This document shows positions 1-8,748 of a DNA stretch of 64,000 nucleotides, one piece after another. The notes beneath the pieces were generated by a model. It saw nothing but the letters and a program-made list of their open reading frames with translations. It was not told the origin of the DNA and made no database searches. Position 1 is the stretch's first letter. Each line of letters starts with the position of its first letter. Origin of the DNA: Pseudomonas sp. MIACH. Its GTDB lineage: Bacteria; Pseudomonadota; Gammaproteobacteria; Pseudomonadales; Pseudomonadaceae. The stretch is from NCBI RefSeq assembly GCF_001269925.1, contig NZ_LHVO01000058.1, positions 124,001 to 188,000 of the forward strand, given 5' to 3'. Made by a program: the position numbers and the translations under genes.

Positions 1-173
1 CTCAGGTAGTGCACCACCGCTTCGGCCGATTGCAGCTCGCGCTCCACATCGGCCAGGGCCTGGTGCAGCAACAGCGCGGTGCAGGCGCAGGTCACCAGGG
101 CAAAGAAGCCGCACACCCACAGGTTGATGCGCCACAGGGCCGACAGGCCGGGCCGGGTGGTGAAGACGCGCAT
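1..173 (-). CDS. N-terminal fragment of a membrane protein, probably a sensor histidine kinase (partial)
   Basis: The minus strand reads a start at 173 (MRVFTTRPGLSALWRINLW) followed by one strong hydrophobic segment and the start of an amphipathic, Glu-rich helix; it runs off the left edge after about 57 residues. A short cytoplasmic tail, one TM helix and then a helical periplasmic stretch is a common N-terminus for sensor kinases. Pseudomonas PQQ/alcohol oxidation loci often carry such a kinase next to these ABC genes, which is why I favour it. No catalytic motif is visible, so the assignment is inference. It is divergent from the substrate-binding protein gene at 333. Confidence 0.45.
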   Translation of the reverse strand, partial: MRVFTTRPGLSALWRINLWVCGFFALVTCACTALLLHQALADVERELQSAEAVVHYL

Positions 174-239
174 GCTCGTGTCACTCCTGTGAATAAGACC
201 GGTAGGGATCCATGCTAAGACCGCACCCGCTGCGCGGGG

Positions 240-256
240 CTACTACCTTGGTACTG
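240..256 (+). promoter_or_regulatory. Conserved CTACTACCTTGGTACTG motif, candidate regulator site
   Basis: This 17-bp element lies about 77 bp before the chosen start of the PQQ-linked substrate-binding protein gene. It matches 16 of 17 bases of the element at 4032-4048, at a similar distance (about 80 bp) before the CxxxCW gene, and 12 of 14 bases of the element at 8749-8762. Its core TACCTTGGTA is an inverted repeat. A site for the local AgmR/ErbR-type regulator is an attractive inference. Confidence 0.5.
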
Positions 257-332
257 CCCCAGCGCTACTTTCTGCATATTTGCAGCGACGTTCAGGGTTC
301 CTATGCTGGCGCTACCTGTCATGGAGTGCCTT

Positions 333-1505
333 ATGCGCCAGCTCGCCCCCTACGCCGTGATCTGCCTGCTGGCAATCGCCTGGGCCGCCACCGGCCAGGC
401 CGCTGAAGCGCCCTTGCAGGTGCAGATCGGCTACCTGGGCTATCGGCCCGATCCAGGCCCGCTGCTGTCGAATGTGATTGCCGAGCCCGCCGATGCCGGG
501 CAGCGCGGCGCTGAACTGGCGATCATCGACAGCAACAGCACCGGCGCCTTTCTCAACCAGCGCTACAGCCTGACCAGCGCCACGGTTGACACCCCAGACA
601 CCCTGCTCGCCGCCGCCCAGGCCCAGCATGCCCAGGGCCTGCGCCTGTTCGTGGTGAACGCGCCCGCCGCCAGCCTGCGCCAACTCAGCGCGGCGTTGCC
701 CGACAGCCTGCTATTCAATGCCGGCAGCCCGGATGACAGCCTGCGCAGCACCGACTGCCTGGGCAACGTGCTGCATACGCTGCCCAGCCGCGCGATGCTC
801 GCCGATGCGCTGGCGCAGTTCCTGGTCGTGCGCAAATGGCACAAAGCGCTGTTGATCGTCGGCCCCACCGAGGATGACCAGGCCTACGCCGCCGCCCTGC
901 GTCGCGCCGCCAAACGCTTCGGCGTGCAGCTGGTGGCGGAAAAGGCCTGGCGTTTCGATAACGACCAACGCCGCAGCGCCCAGGCAGATATGCCGCTGTT
1001 CACCCAGACCGCCGAATACGACGTGGTGCTGGTGGCCGACGAGCGCGGCGACTTCGGCGAGTACGTGCCCTACCAGACCTGGTACCCGCGCCCCGTCGCC
1101 GGCACCCAGGGCCTGACGCCCACCGGCTGGCACAAAACCGTCGAGACCTACGGCGCCGCCCAATTGCAGAAACGCTTCGAGGCACTGGCCGGGCGCTGGA
1201 TGAACGACCGCGACTTCGCCGCCTGGATGGCCGTGCGCAGCGTCGCCAGTGCAGTGAGCAAGTTGCGCCAGGTCGAGCCCATGGCGATCCGCCAACTGGA
1301 AATCAGCGAGCAACTGCCCCTGGATGGTTTCAAGGGCCGCAAGCTCAGCTACCGCCCCTGGAACGGCCAACTGCGCCAACCGATTCCCATCGTGCAGCCC
1401 CGCGCGCTGGTCAGCACCTCGCCCCAGGATGGTTTCCTGCACCCCACCAACGAAATGGACAGCCTGGGCTATGACAAACCCGAGGTGACCTGCCGCTTCC
1501 CTTGA
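333..1505 (+). CDS. ABC transporter substrate-binding protein, PQQ-dependent alcohol catabolism type
   Basis: Periplasmic binding protein of the branched-chain amino acid receptor fold, of the family found with PQQ-dependent alcohol dehydrogenases (TIGR03863-like). I start it at 333 (MRQLAPYAVICLL), because GGAG lies 6 bases upstream and the result is a clean signal peptide ending near GQAAEA; in-frame ATGs at 303 and 321 would add a tail before the signal. The body of about 390 residues has the two-lobe pattern of these receptors. It is first in a run with the beta-propeller, ATPase and permease genes, which probably work together in uptake or efflux linked to alcohol oxidation. The actual ligand is not known. 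Confidence 0.8.
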   Translation: MRQLAPYAVICLLAIAWAATGQAAEAPLQVQIGYLGYRPDPGPLLSNVIAEPADAGQRGAELAIIDSNSTGAFLNQRYSLTSATVDTPDTLLAAAQAQHAQGLRLFVVNAPAASLRQLSAALPDSLLFNAGSPDDSLRSTDCLGNVLHTLPSRAMLADALAQFLVVRKWHKALLIVGPTEDDQAYAAALRRAAKRFGVQLVAEKAWRFDNDQRRSAQADMPLFTQTAEYDVVLVADERGDFGEYVPYQTWYPRPVAGTQGLTPTGWHKTVETYGAAQLQKRFEALAGRWMNDRDFAAWMAVRSVASAVSKLRQVEPMAIRQLEISEQLPLDGFKGRKLSYRPWNGQLRQPIPIVQPRALVSTSPQDGFLHPTNEMDSLGYDKPEVTCRFP

Positions 1506-1535
1506 TCACCTACCCACAATAATAAGGAATCCGCC

Positions 1536-2495
1536 ATGCGCCGCACCCTGCTCTCATGCGCCCTGCTGCTTGCCGCCGGGCACGCCGTGGCCAGTACCGC
1601 CTGGGTCTCCAACGAGAAAGACAACAGCCTGAGCCTGATCGACATGCAGACCCTGCAAGTCACCGACACCCTCAAGATCGGCCAGCGTCCGCGAGGCTTG
1701 CTGCTGTCCCATGACAACAAGCTGCTGTACATCTGCGCCAGCGACTCGGACCGCGTGCAGGTGATGGACGTGGCCACGCGCAAGATCATCAAGGAACTGC
1801 CCTCCGGCAAAGACCCCGAGCAGTTCGCCCTGCACCCCAATAACCGCTGGCTGTACGTGTCCAACGAAGACGACGCGCTGGTCACCGTGATCGATACCGA
1901 AACCTCCAAGGTGCTCAGCCAGATCAACGTCGGCGTCGAGCCCGAAGGCATGGCTGTGAGCCCGGATGGCAAGTGGGCGGTGAACACCAGCGAAACCACC
2001 AACATGCTGCACTGGATCGACACCAGCACCCAGACCCTGGCCGACAGCACCCTGGTGGACCAGCGCCCGCGCTTCGTCGAGTTCAACCACGATGGCTCGC
2101 AGCTGTGGGCCTCGGCGGAAATCGGCGGCACCGTGACCATCCTCGACGTGGCCAGCCGCGCGATCCTCAAGACCCTGACCTTCAAGATCAAGGGCGTGCA
2201 CCCGGACAAAGTCCAGCCGGTCGGCATCAAGCTCAGCGCCGACGGCAAGTACGGCTTTGTCGCCCTCGGCCCGGCCAACCATGTGGCGGTGATCGACGCC
2301 AAGACCTTCGAGGTCCTCGACTACCTGTTGGTGGGCCGCCGCGTGTGGCAGATGGCATTTACCCCGGACGAGAAACAGTTGCTGGCCACCAACGGCGTGA
2401 GCGGTGATGTGTCGGTGATCGATGTGGACAGCCTCAAGGTGATCAAGTCGGTGAAGGTCGGGCGTTATCCGTGGGGCGTGGTAGTCACGCCATGA
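1536..2495 (+). CDS. PQQ-dependent catabolism-associated YVTN beta-propeller protein
   Basis: A 319-residue exported protein with a signal peptide (MRRTLLSCALLLAAGHAVAS) followed by repeated blades of the YVTN/NHL kind: phrases such as WLYVSNEDDALVTVIDTET and KYGFVALGPANHVAVIDAKT recur about every 40-45 residues, enough for a seven-bladed propeller. The family (TIGR03866-like) accompanies PQQ-dependent alcohol dehydrogenase systems and their ABC transporter; its role is unknown, with scaffolding or ligand presentation being guesses. A Shine-Dalgarno AAGGA lies 6-10 bases before the start. Its stop overlaps the ATPase start in an ATGA, which suggests translational coupling. Confidence 0.85.
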   Translation: MRRTLLSCALLLAAGHAVASTAWVSNEKDNSLSLIDMQTLQVTDTLKIGQRPRGLLLSHDNKLLYICASDSDRVQVMDVATRKIIKELPSGKDPEQFALHPNNRWLYVSNEDDALVTVIDTETSKVLSQINVGVEPEGMAVSPDGKWAVNTSETTNMLHWIDTSTQTLADSTLVDQRPRFVEFNHDGSQLWASAEIGGTVTILDVASRAILKTLTFKIKGVHPDKVQPVGIKLSADGKYGFVALGPANHVAVIDAKTFEVLDYLLVGRRVWQMAFTPDEKQLLATNGVSGDVSVIDVDSLKVIKSVKVGRYPWGVVVTP

Positions 2496-3232
2496 ACGCC
2501 CTGGAGGTGCGCGACCTGAGCTTCGCCTACGGCGCACGGCAGGCCTTGTGCGAGGTGAGTTTCAGCCTCGCACCGGGGCGCTTTGCGGCGCTGCTGGGGC
2601 CCAATGGCGCCGGCAAATCCACCTTGATCGCCCTGCTCACGCGGCTGTATGACCTGCAAAGCGGCGACATTCGCGTGGGCGGTCATTCCCTGCGTGAGGC
2701 GCCGCGTGCGGCCCTCACCCAGCTGGGTGTGGTGTTCCAGCAAAGCACCCTGGACCTGGATTTAAGCGTGGAACAGAACCTGCGCTACCACGCCGCGCTG
2801 CATGGTTTATCGCGGCGCCAGACCGACCTGCGCGTAGCCGCCGAACTGGCACGCCAGGCCCTCACCGAACGGCGCCGCGAAAAAGTCCGCGAGCTCAACG
2901 GCGGGCATCGGCGCCGGGTGGAAATCGCCCGGGCGTTGCTGCATGAGCCGCGCTTGCTGCTGTTGGATGAAGCCAGCGTCGGCCTCGACCCGGCCAGCCG
3001 CCTGGCGCTGAACCAGCACGTGCGCAGCCTGTGCCTCGAACACGGCATCAGCGTGCTGTGGACCACCCACCTGCTCGATGAAGTTCAGGCCGACGATGCG
3101 TTGATGATCCTGCATCAGGGGCGCTTGGTGGCCAGTGGGCAAGTCGATGCCTTGATCGCGCAACAAGGCGGCGACCTCGGCAGCGTGTTCGCGCGCTTGA
3201 CGCGCCCCACCACGACGGGAGCGGCGGCATGA
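2492..3232 (+). CDS. ABC transporter ATP-binding subunit, PQQ-dependent alcohol system
   Basis: A cytoplasmic ATPase of about 246 residues with Walker A GPNGAGKST, a signature region reading LNGGHRRRVEIARALL in place of the canonical LSGGQ, and Walker B LLLLDEASVGLDP followed by the His switch (WTTHLLDE). The start at 2492 overlaps the previous stop as ATGA; an in-frame GTG further upstream at 2471 would add seven residues and is less likely. The altered signature (NGGH for SGGQ) is seen in the drug/alcohol-efflux-like ABC-2 family linked to PQQ enzymes (TIGR03864-like). Partner of the permease at 3229, whose start overlaps its stop. Confidence 0.85.
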   Translation: MNALEVRDLSFAYGARQALCEVSFSLAPGRFAALLGPNGAGKSTLIALLTRLYDLQSGDIRVGGHSLREAPRAALTQLGVVFQQSTLDLDLSVEQNLRYHAALHGLSRRQTDLRVAAELARQALTERRREKVRELNGGHRRRVEIARALLHEPRLLLLDEASVGLDPASRLALNQHVRSLCLEHGISVLWTTHLLDEVQADDALMILHQGRLVASGQVDALIAQQGGDLGSVFARLTRPTTTGAAA

Positions 3233-4020
3233 ACGCTTACTGGCAGTGCCTGCGCGGCATCGTCCTGCGCGAGTGGCTGCGCTTTGTGTTGCAGCGCACG
3301 CGGTTTCTCAGTGCGCTGGTGCGGCCGTTGCTGTGGCTGCTGGTGTTCGCCGCCGGGTTCCGCGCCGCGTTGGGCATCTCGGTAATCGAGCCCTACGACA
3401 CCTACATCCCTTACGAGGTGTACATCATCCCGGGACTGGCCTGCATGATCCTGCTGTTCAACGGCATGCAAGGCTCGCTGTCGATGGTCTACGACCGCGA
3501 GATGGGCAGCATGCGCGTGCTGCTGACCAGCCCGTTGCCGCGCACGTTTTTGCTGTGCAGCAAGCTGTTGGCCACTGCGCTGATTTCGCTGTTGCAGGTG
3601 TATGGGTTCCTGGCGATCGCCTGGGTGTATGGCGTGCAACCGCCGGCCATGGGGCTGTTGATCGCCCTGCCGGCGTTGCTGCTGGTGGCCTTGATGTTGA
3701 GTGCCCTGGGCCTGTTGCTGTCGAACGCGATTCGCCAACTGGAGAACTTTGCCGGGGTGATGAACTTCGTGATCTTCCCGCTGTTTTTCCTCTCGTCGGC
3801 GCTGTACCCGTTATGGAAGATGCGCGACTCCAGTGAATGGCTGTACTGGCTGTGCGCGGTCAACCCGTTTACCCACGCCGTGGAGCTGGTGCGCTTTGCC
3901 CTGTACGAACGCTTCGCCGGCCTGGCCCTGGCGGTGTGCCTGGGCTTGACCGTGCTGTTCGCGGTGTTGGCGGTGCTGACCTTCAATCCCCAGCATGCGG
4001 CGTTGCGCAAAAAGGGCTGA
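3229..4020 (+). CDS. pedC: ABC-2 type permease, PedC-like alcohol system
   Basis: A 263-residue integral membrane protein with about six hydrophobic segments and the ABC-2 permease layout, including a conserved loop around YDREMGSMRVLLTSPLPRTF. It resembles PedC, the permease of the phenylethanol/alcohol ABC system of P. putida (TIGR03861-like). Start overlaps the ATPase stop by four bases (ATGA). Because ABC-2 permeases normally export, the unit may expel toxic alcohols or aldehydes, but the presence of a periplasmic binding protein in the same run makes direction uncertain. Confidence 0.8.
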   Translation: MNAYWQCLRGIVLREWLRFVLQRTRFLSALVRPLLWLLVFAAGFRAALGISVIEPYDTYIPYEVYIIPGLACMILLFNGMQGSLSMVYDREMGSMRVLLTSPLPRTFLLCSKLLATALISLLQVYGFLAIAWVYGVQPPAMGLLIALPALLLVALMLSALGLLLSNAIRQLENFAGVMNFVIFPLFFLSSALYPLWKMRDSSEWLYWLCAVNPFTHAVELVRFALYERFAGLALAVCLGLTVLFAVLAVLTFNPQHAALRKKG

Positions 4021-4031
4021 AGGCGGCAAAA

Positions 4032-4048
4032 CTACTACTTTGGTACTG
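4032..4048 (+). promoter_or_regulatory. Second copy of the CTACTAC-TTGGTACTG motif
   Basis: CTACTACTTTGGTACTG, one base different from the copy at 240-256, about 80 bp before the start of the CxxxCW protein gene and directly after the permease stop. It implies a separate promoter for the CxxxCW gene and agmR, under the same control as the ABC operon. Confidence 0.5.
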
Positions 4049-4127
4049 GTTTTCCTGTCTATCGTCGCATTCCCAAGGGCTCGAGACTCACGTGTAATGC
4101 GCGCATAACGATAAGGATTGCCCTGCC

Positions 4128-4676
4128 ATGCTGTACGCTCGACTGCCTCTGTTGGCACTGCTGTGCCTGTTCGTCGCTAACGTCCAGGCTGACGCCCCAC
4201 TGTTTTCCGCCGATGGCTACCGCATCAGCCTGTACCGCAGCCCCACGCCCGACCACCTGCCAGGCGCCACGATTGTCGACACCGCGGCCCTGCAAACCCT
4301 GCTCAACCAAACACCCGCGCCGGTGCTGATCGATGTGTACCGCCGCCAGTGGCTGCAAGGCCGCTTCATCGAAGACCAGCCCCACGCCAACCTGCCCGGC
4401 AGCCACTGGCTGGCCAATACCGGCGACGGCGACCTGACGCCGGAGTGGCAAAGCTATTTCGTGCGCCACCTGTATGCCTACAGCGGCGGCGACCTCAAGC
4501 GACCGCTGGTCTTCTATTGCCGCTCCGATTGCTGGCTGAGTTGGAACGCGGTAAAACGTGCCGCCAACCTCGGCTATACCTCTGTGTACTGGTATCGCGA
4601 CGGTCTGGATGCCTGGGAAGCGGCGAAGCTGCCGGTGACGGTCGCCCAACCCGAGCCATTTCAAACATCACAATAA
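4128..4676 (+). CDS. PQQ-dependent catabolism-associated Cys-motif (rhodanese-like) protein
   Basis: A 182-residue exported protein. A signal peptide (MLYARLPLLALLCLFVANVQA) precedes a rhodanese-like fold; the motif normally called CXXCW in this family (TIGR03865-like) appears here as FYCRSDCWLSWNAVKR, so the two cysteines are separated by three residues. The YTSVYWYRDGLDAWEAAKLP tail is typical of rhodanese domains. Members accompany PQQ-alcohol dehydrogenases and are thought to act in the periplasm, perhaps in redox handling or maturation; the reaction is unknown. It lies 15 bases before agmR and probably shares its transcript. Confidence 0.8.
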   Translation: MLYARLPLLALLCLFVANVQADAPLFSADGYRISLYRSPTPDHLPGATIVDTAALQTLLNQTPAPVLIDVYRRQWLQGRFIEDQPHANLPGSHWLANTGDGDLTPEWQSYFVRHLYAYSGGDLKRPLVFYCRSDCWLSWNAVKRAANLGYTSVYWYRDGLDAWEAAKLPVTVAQPEPFQTSQ

Positions 4677-4691
4677 GAAAGGTGAACGGCC

Positions 4692-5357
4692 ATGTACAAA
4701 ATCCTGATTGCCGACGATCACCCACTGTTTCGCGAAGCGATCCATAACGTCATCAGCGACGGCTTTCCCGGCAGCGAAGTGATGGAAACCGCCGACCTCG
4801 ACAGCGCCCTGGCGCTGACCCAGGAACACGACGACCTCGACCTGATCCTGCTCGACCTGAACATGCCCGGCATGCACGGCCTCAATGGCCTGATCAACCT
4901 GCGCAACGAGGCGCCGACCATTCCTGTGGTGATCGTCTCGGCCGAGCAGGACAAGCAGGTCGTGCTGCAAGCCATCACCTATGGCGCCGTGGGCTTTATC
5001 ACCAAGTCCTCGCCGCGCCTGCAAATGACCGAGGCGATCCAGCAGATTCTCAACGGCAACGTATACCTGCCGCCGGACATCATCCGCACCCAGAAACCCG
5101 GCACCCACCGACGCCTCAACGAAAACCCCGGCTTCGCCCCCGAACTGCTGCAAGCCCTGACACGCAAGCAATTGCTGGTGCTGGAACGTATGACCAAGGG
5201 CGAGTCGAACAAACAGATCGCGTACACGCTGGAGATTGCCGAGACCACGGTAAAGGCCCACGTGTCGGCGATATTGCGCAAGTTGAATGTGCATAACCGA
5301 GTGCAGGCAATCCTCAGTGCCGGGGATATCGACTTCGGCTCGTACCTGCGCCGCTGA
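4692..5357 (+). CDS. agmR: LuxR-family response regulator AgmR/ErbR (PQQ-alcohol oxidation regulator)
   Basis: A 221-residue NarL/LuxR-type response regulator. The receiver domain has the acidic pair DDH at 8-10, the phospho-acceptor Asp at about 55 in LLDLNMPG, and the conserved Lys in GFITKSS. The C-terminal third is a LuxR helix-turn-helix (residues about 155-210, LTRKQLLVLERMTKGESNKQ). The sequence closely matches my recollection of AgmR (glycerol metabolism activator, also ErbR), which activates PQQ-dependent alcohol dehydrogenase genes. Shine-Dalgarno AAAGGTGA precedes the start. The hybrid kinase at 5663-7606 (minus) is a plausible phosphate donor. Confidence 0.85.
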   Translation: MYKILIADDHPLFREAIHNVISDGFPGSEVMETADLDSALALTQEHDDLDLILLDLNMPGMHGLNGLINLRNEAPTIPVVIVSAEQDKQVVLQAITYGAVGFITKSSPRLQMTEAIQQILNGNVYLPPDIIRTQKPGTHRRLNENPGFAPELLQALTRKQLLVLERMTKGESNKQIAYTLEIAETTVKAHVSAILRKLNVHNRVQAILSAGDIDFGSYLRR

Positions 5358-5383
5358 CCCCTCTGACACAACACAAATCAAAG

Positions 5384-5470
5384 GTGGGAGGGGGCTTGCT
5401 CCCGATAGCTGTGGACCAGTCAACACCTTCTTGGCTGAACCACCGCCATCGGGAGCAAGCCCCCTCCCAC
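5384..5470. repeat. REPIN, GTGGGAGGGGGCTTGCTCCC class
   Basis: Two inverted copies of a REP palindrome (left arm GTGGGAGGGGGCTTGCTCCC, right arm its complement ending CCCCCTCCCAC) flank about 40 bp. The 305-bp gap between agmR and the convergent kinase gene holds only this and the REPIN at 5543-5640. The paired hairpins probably also stop or stabilise the two converging transcripts. Confidence 0.9.
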
Positions 5471-5542
5471 ACTTGATCTCCGTTTGTCACGGCCGACTGA
5501 GTATGTGGCTCATGACAGTCAGTCAAGCGTACATCGCCTCCT

Positions 5543-5640
5543 GTAGGAGCGAGCTTGCTCGCGAAAAACGTCAACGATAACGCGTGCTTCCTGAATGAAC
5601 GCGGCGCCTGTGAGTTTTTCGCGAGCAAGCTCGCTCCTAC
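5543..5640. repeat. REPIN, GTAGGAGCGAGCTTGCTCGCG class
   Basis: Inverted arms GTAGGAGCGAGCTTGCTCGC and the complement enclose about 55 bp containing the AACGTCAACGATAACGCG core also seen in the copies at 20588-20685 and 54724-54825. It is a different REP class from its neighbour at 5384-5470. Confidence 0.9.
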
Positions 5641-5662
5641 AAAAAGCCTTAACTGACTGGCA

Positions 5663-7606
5663 TTAGGGCGGGCCGAGCAGATGGCTCATGGCGGTCTTGA
5701 GTTTCATCGGGCGTACCGGCTTGTGCATCAGCGTGTGCCCCAACTCGCGAATTTGCAGCTTGAGTTCATTGCTGTAGTTGGCGGTGATCATCAGCGCCGG
5801 GATCGCGCGGCCGCGGCGTCCATTGATGCGGGCGACGGCGTCGACGCCGTTTTGGTCGTCGTCGAGGTGGTAGTCGGCGATCAGCAGGTCGGCTTCGGCA
5901 TGGTAGTTGTCCACCTGCCGTGCCAGGTCTTGCTCCGACAACGCCGTGATCACCTGGCAGCCCCAGCCTTCCAGCAAGGTGCGCATGCCTGCGCAGATCG
6001 CCGCGTCGTTATCCAGCACCCACACCCGTGCGCCTTGCAGGCGTTCGAGCATCGGTTCGCTCATGGCCAGCATTGGCAGCGACTTGGGCGCCGTGGCGCT
6101 CAACGGCACCTCCACCGAGAACATCGAGCCCTTGCCCGGCCAGGATTTGACGCTGATGCGATGCCCCAGAATCCCGGCGATTTTCTCCACGATCGCCAGC
6201 CCCAGGCCCAACCCTCGGTCCTGATCGGGCCGCTGCACATCGCCACGCTTGAATTCCTGGAAAATCTCCTCCAACCGCTCCTCCGCGATGCCCATGCCGC
6301 TGTCCCACACCTGGATCAACAAACGCTGCTGCTGGCGGCGACAGCCCAGCACCACACGCCCCTTGTAGGTGTAGCGAATCGCATTGCTCAGCAGGTTGCG
6401 CAGAATCCGCGCCAGCAACTGAATATCGCTGCGCACCAGTGCCGAGCAGCCGACAAAATGCAACGCCAGGCCCTCGCTGCGGGCCAATTCGGTGTACTCG
6501 GCGGCCAGGTTGTCGAGCAGTTCACTCAGGGCAAACGGCGCGATGTCGGCCTTGATCACCCCGGCATCCAGCTTGGAAATATCCACCAGTGTGCCCAACA
6601 GGTTTTCCACGTCTTCCAGGGAATTGCTCACGTTGCGCACCAGGGTTTCGCTGGGCCGCTCCAGCAGTGCGCTGGTAAACAGGCGCGCCGCGTTCAAAGG
6701 TTGCAGCAGGTCATGGCTGACGGCGGCGAGGAATTTGGTTTTCGACAGGTTGGCCTGCTCCGCCTCCAGTTTGGCTTCACGCAGGCGCGACTCCACACGC
6801 CGACGCTCGTCAATCTCCTGCAATAACTGGTCGTTGAGCGCGGTCAGTTCCGAGGTGCGCTGGGCGACGCGTTGTTCCAGGTGCTGATAGGCCTGGTGCA
6901 GGGCTTCGGCGGTACGGCGGCGTTCGGTGATGTCGCGGATCAGCACAAAGATCCCCACCACCTCGCCGCTGGCCAGCATATTCGGCACATAGGAGCGCAG
7001 CATGTAGCGCTCCTGGTTATTGATGTTGGTCTCGGCGAATTCAAAGGTCACGCTCTCCCCCGCCAGGGCGCGGGCGACGTAGGCATCCAGGCGCTGGCAG
7101 TGCTGCTCGCTGTGGACTTCGCGCAGGCTCTGGCCGAGCATCATGCCGCGCGGCCAGCAATACCATTCTTCATAGACTTTGTTGGTGAACTCGTAGACCA
7201 GGTCGGCATTCAGGTAGCCGATCAGGGCCGGGACGTTATCGGTGATCAGGCGAATCCAGCGTTCGCTTTCCTGGGCCTTTTGCGCCGCCGCCTGTTCGCC
7301 GCGCAGGGTTTCGGCGCGCAGCCGGGCGTTGATCAGCAAGTGGTTGCTGGCCTTGAGTTCGGCCATCGCCTGGTTCAGCGCGTCGGTGCGTTCGCGCACC
7401 TGCTCGGCCAGCACCACCGAATGCTGAAAGGTGGTGTACGGGTTATTACCCTGGGCCATGCCGGACTCGATGCGCTCGATCAGCGCCGCGTTGATCCGTG
7501 CCAGCTTGTGGTTGTCCTGTTGCAGCTGGGCAACCTGGGCGAGCAGTTCAGCGCCGGCCTCGGGCAATGGCGACCCCGGTGAAGGTCTGGTTGATATGCA
7601 TGCCAT
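5663..7606 (-). CDS. PAS-containing hybrid sensor histidine kinase (ErcS-prime/NahK-like)
   Basis: A 647-residue soluble hybrid kinase without TM helices. Order: N-terminal coiled coil (about 20-110), PAS domain (about 115-230), second coiled coil, HisKA with the phospho-His at about 298 in AAVSHDLLQPLNAARLF, HATPase with N-box near 404-408 and G-box DRGLGLGLAIVEKI, and a C-terminal receiver with Asp about 578 in LLIADYHLD. The shape matches the ErcS-prime/NahK kinases that feed AgmR/ErbR-type regulators of PQQ-dependent ethanol oxidation. The start at 7606 lies 59 bp inside the FIST gene; an internal Met at residue 50 is possible, but the coiled coil before it looks conserved. Confidence 0.85.
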   Translation of the reverse strand: MACISTRPSPGSPLPEAGAELLAQVAQLQQDNHKLARINAALIERIESGMAQGNNPYTTFQHSVVLAEQVRERTDALNQAMAELKASNHLLINARLRAETLRGEQAAAQKAQESERWIRLITDNVPALIGYLNADLVYEFTNKVYEEWYCWPRGMMLGQSLREVHSEQHCQRLDAYVARALAGESVTFEFAETNINNQERYMLRSYVPNMLASGEVVGIFVLIRDITERRRTAEALHQAYQHLEQRVAQRTSELTALNDQLLQEIDERRRVESRLREAKLEAEQANLSKTKFLAAVSHDLLQPLNAARLFTSALLERPSETLVRNVSNSLEDVENLLGTLVDISKLDAGVIKADIAPFALSELLDNLAAEYTELARSEGLALHFVGCSALVRSDIQLLARILRNLLSNAIRYTYKGRVVLGCRRQQQRLLIQVWDSGMGIAEERLEEIFQEFKRGDVQRPDQDRGLGLGLAIVEKIAGILGHRISVKSWPGKGSMFSVEVPLSATAPKSLPMLAMSEPMLERLQGARVWVLDNDAAICAGMRTLLEGWGCQVITALSEQDLARQVDNYHAEADLLIADYHLDDDQNGVDAVARINGRRGRAIPALMITANYSNELKLQIRELGHTLMHKPVRPMKLKTAMSHLLGPP

Positions 7607-8693
7607 TGAACTGTTCTCCGTAGGTGTTGAAACCCATCACCCGCTGGTCACGCAGGAAACCGCCGATCTGTTCCAGATTGCCTGAGTCTTCCAACTCCAG
7701 GCGGCGCAGGAAGCAGTCGCAGCCGATGGTCAACAGCAGATCGCCAAGGCGCGCTTGCAGGCCGTCGAACAGGGTTTGCAGGTTTGGCAGGATCGGTCCG
7801 GGCTTCATCACGGTAAGGACGATGCCGTTTTCCACCGCGCAGTAGAAACTCAGGCTGAGGTCGTCGTGCACTTGCTGGATCGCCCGCACGTAGTACTGGT
7901 CGTGGATGCGCACTGCCAACGGGTGCGCGGCGAAGACGCGGTGATCGAGGTCGGCCACGGCCACGCCGATATGCCGCGCGTACTCTTCGGCGGCGGGTTC
8001 GGCGTTGAGTTCGAAGACCCGGCGCGACGGGCTGTCGGCGCCGGTCACCACCAGTTTTTCGCTGCGCGGCAGGATGTGGTGGGTGGTGAACACCTCGAAA
8101 TCCAGCCAGGTATTGACCAGCACCACCACCGCTGCGCCGCTGTGGAAGGCGCCGTTGAAGTACACATGGGTGTGGGTGAGGAAGTTGTCGTCGCCGGCCG
8201 AACCGCCGAAATGCGGAATGTCGCCGAGCGCCGCGCTGAGGGCGGCGAGCACCATTTCTTCGCGACTGGACAGACCATCGAGCAGGGTCAGGGCGAAGGT
8301 GTTGCCCTTGATCGGCGCCAGGGTGTTGCTGCGGCAACCGCCGACCAGACGTTCGACCATCTGCTGGGCGTCGATCAGGCTGAAGTGTTCCACCTGGTCG
8401 ATCAGCTCGGTGGCGATGGAAAAGTGCGCGTGGTTAAAGCCCATCGCCGTAATGCAATTGCGGCCATAGCCTTGGGGCGTGATCTCGCCGGCGCTGGTGC
8501 AGCCCACCACGCGCACATTGCCCAGGCACTCTTGCAACGCTTGGCCCAGGGCCTGCAAATCGTAGGACGCCGAGCAGAAAAACAGCACGAAGCCAAGGTA
8601 TGGATGCAACAGTTGCTGCGCCAACTCCTCGGCGGCCTGCCCGGCATCGCTCGCCTGGGACATCGCGCTGACTACGCCTTCGCTGTTATGCAT
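7548..8693 (-). CDS. FIST N- and C-domain sensory protein
   Basis: A 381-residue cytoplasmic protein with a FIST_N domain (about 35-220; CTSAGEITPQGY and GGSAGDDNFLTHTHVYFNG are typical) and a FIST_C domain (about 240-370, ending in GFNTYGEQFNGMHINQTFTGVA). FIST domains are small-ligand sensors usually joined to or beside signalling proteins; here the gene overlaps the hybrid kinase gene by 59 bp, so the two are surely co-expressed and may form a receptor complex. GGGGGAGG lies just before the start. The shared motif at 8749-8762 sits 56 bp upstream. Confidence 0.85.
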   Translation of the reverse strand: MHNSEGVVSAMSQASDAGQAAEELAQQLLHPYLGFVLFFCSASYDLQALGQALQECLGNVRVVGCTSAGEITPQGYGRNCITAMGFNHAHFSIATELIDQVEHFSLIDAQQMVERLVGGCRSNTLAPIKGNTFALTLLDGLSSREEMVLAALSAALGDIPHFGGSAGDDNFLTHTHVYFNGAFHSGAAVVVLVNTWLDFEVFTTHHILPRSEKLVVTGADSPSRRVFELNAEPAAEEYARHIGVAVADLDHRVFAAHPLAVRIHDQYYVRAIQQVHDDLSLSFYCAVENGIVLTVMKPGPILPNLQTLFDGLQARLGDLLLTIGCDCFLRRLELEDSGNLEQIGGFLRDQRVMGFNTYGEQFNGMHINQTFTGVAIARGRR

Positions 8694-8748
8694 CGTTGCC
8701 TCCCCCTCTGAGGCATGAGTGTACGAAGGGCGGAGGGTGGGACCTATG

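Noticed and set aside
5287..5580. Small plus-strand frame running from agmR through the REPIN
   Set aside because: Encoded mostly by the repeat itself (GRGLAPDSC, SCRSELAREK phrases occur wherever REPs are read through).
5384..5640. Repeated palindromes considered as a CRISPR array
   Set aside because: Two different inverted REP classes, no regular direct repeat/spacer periodicity and no cas genes.
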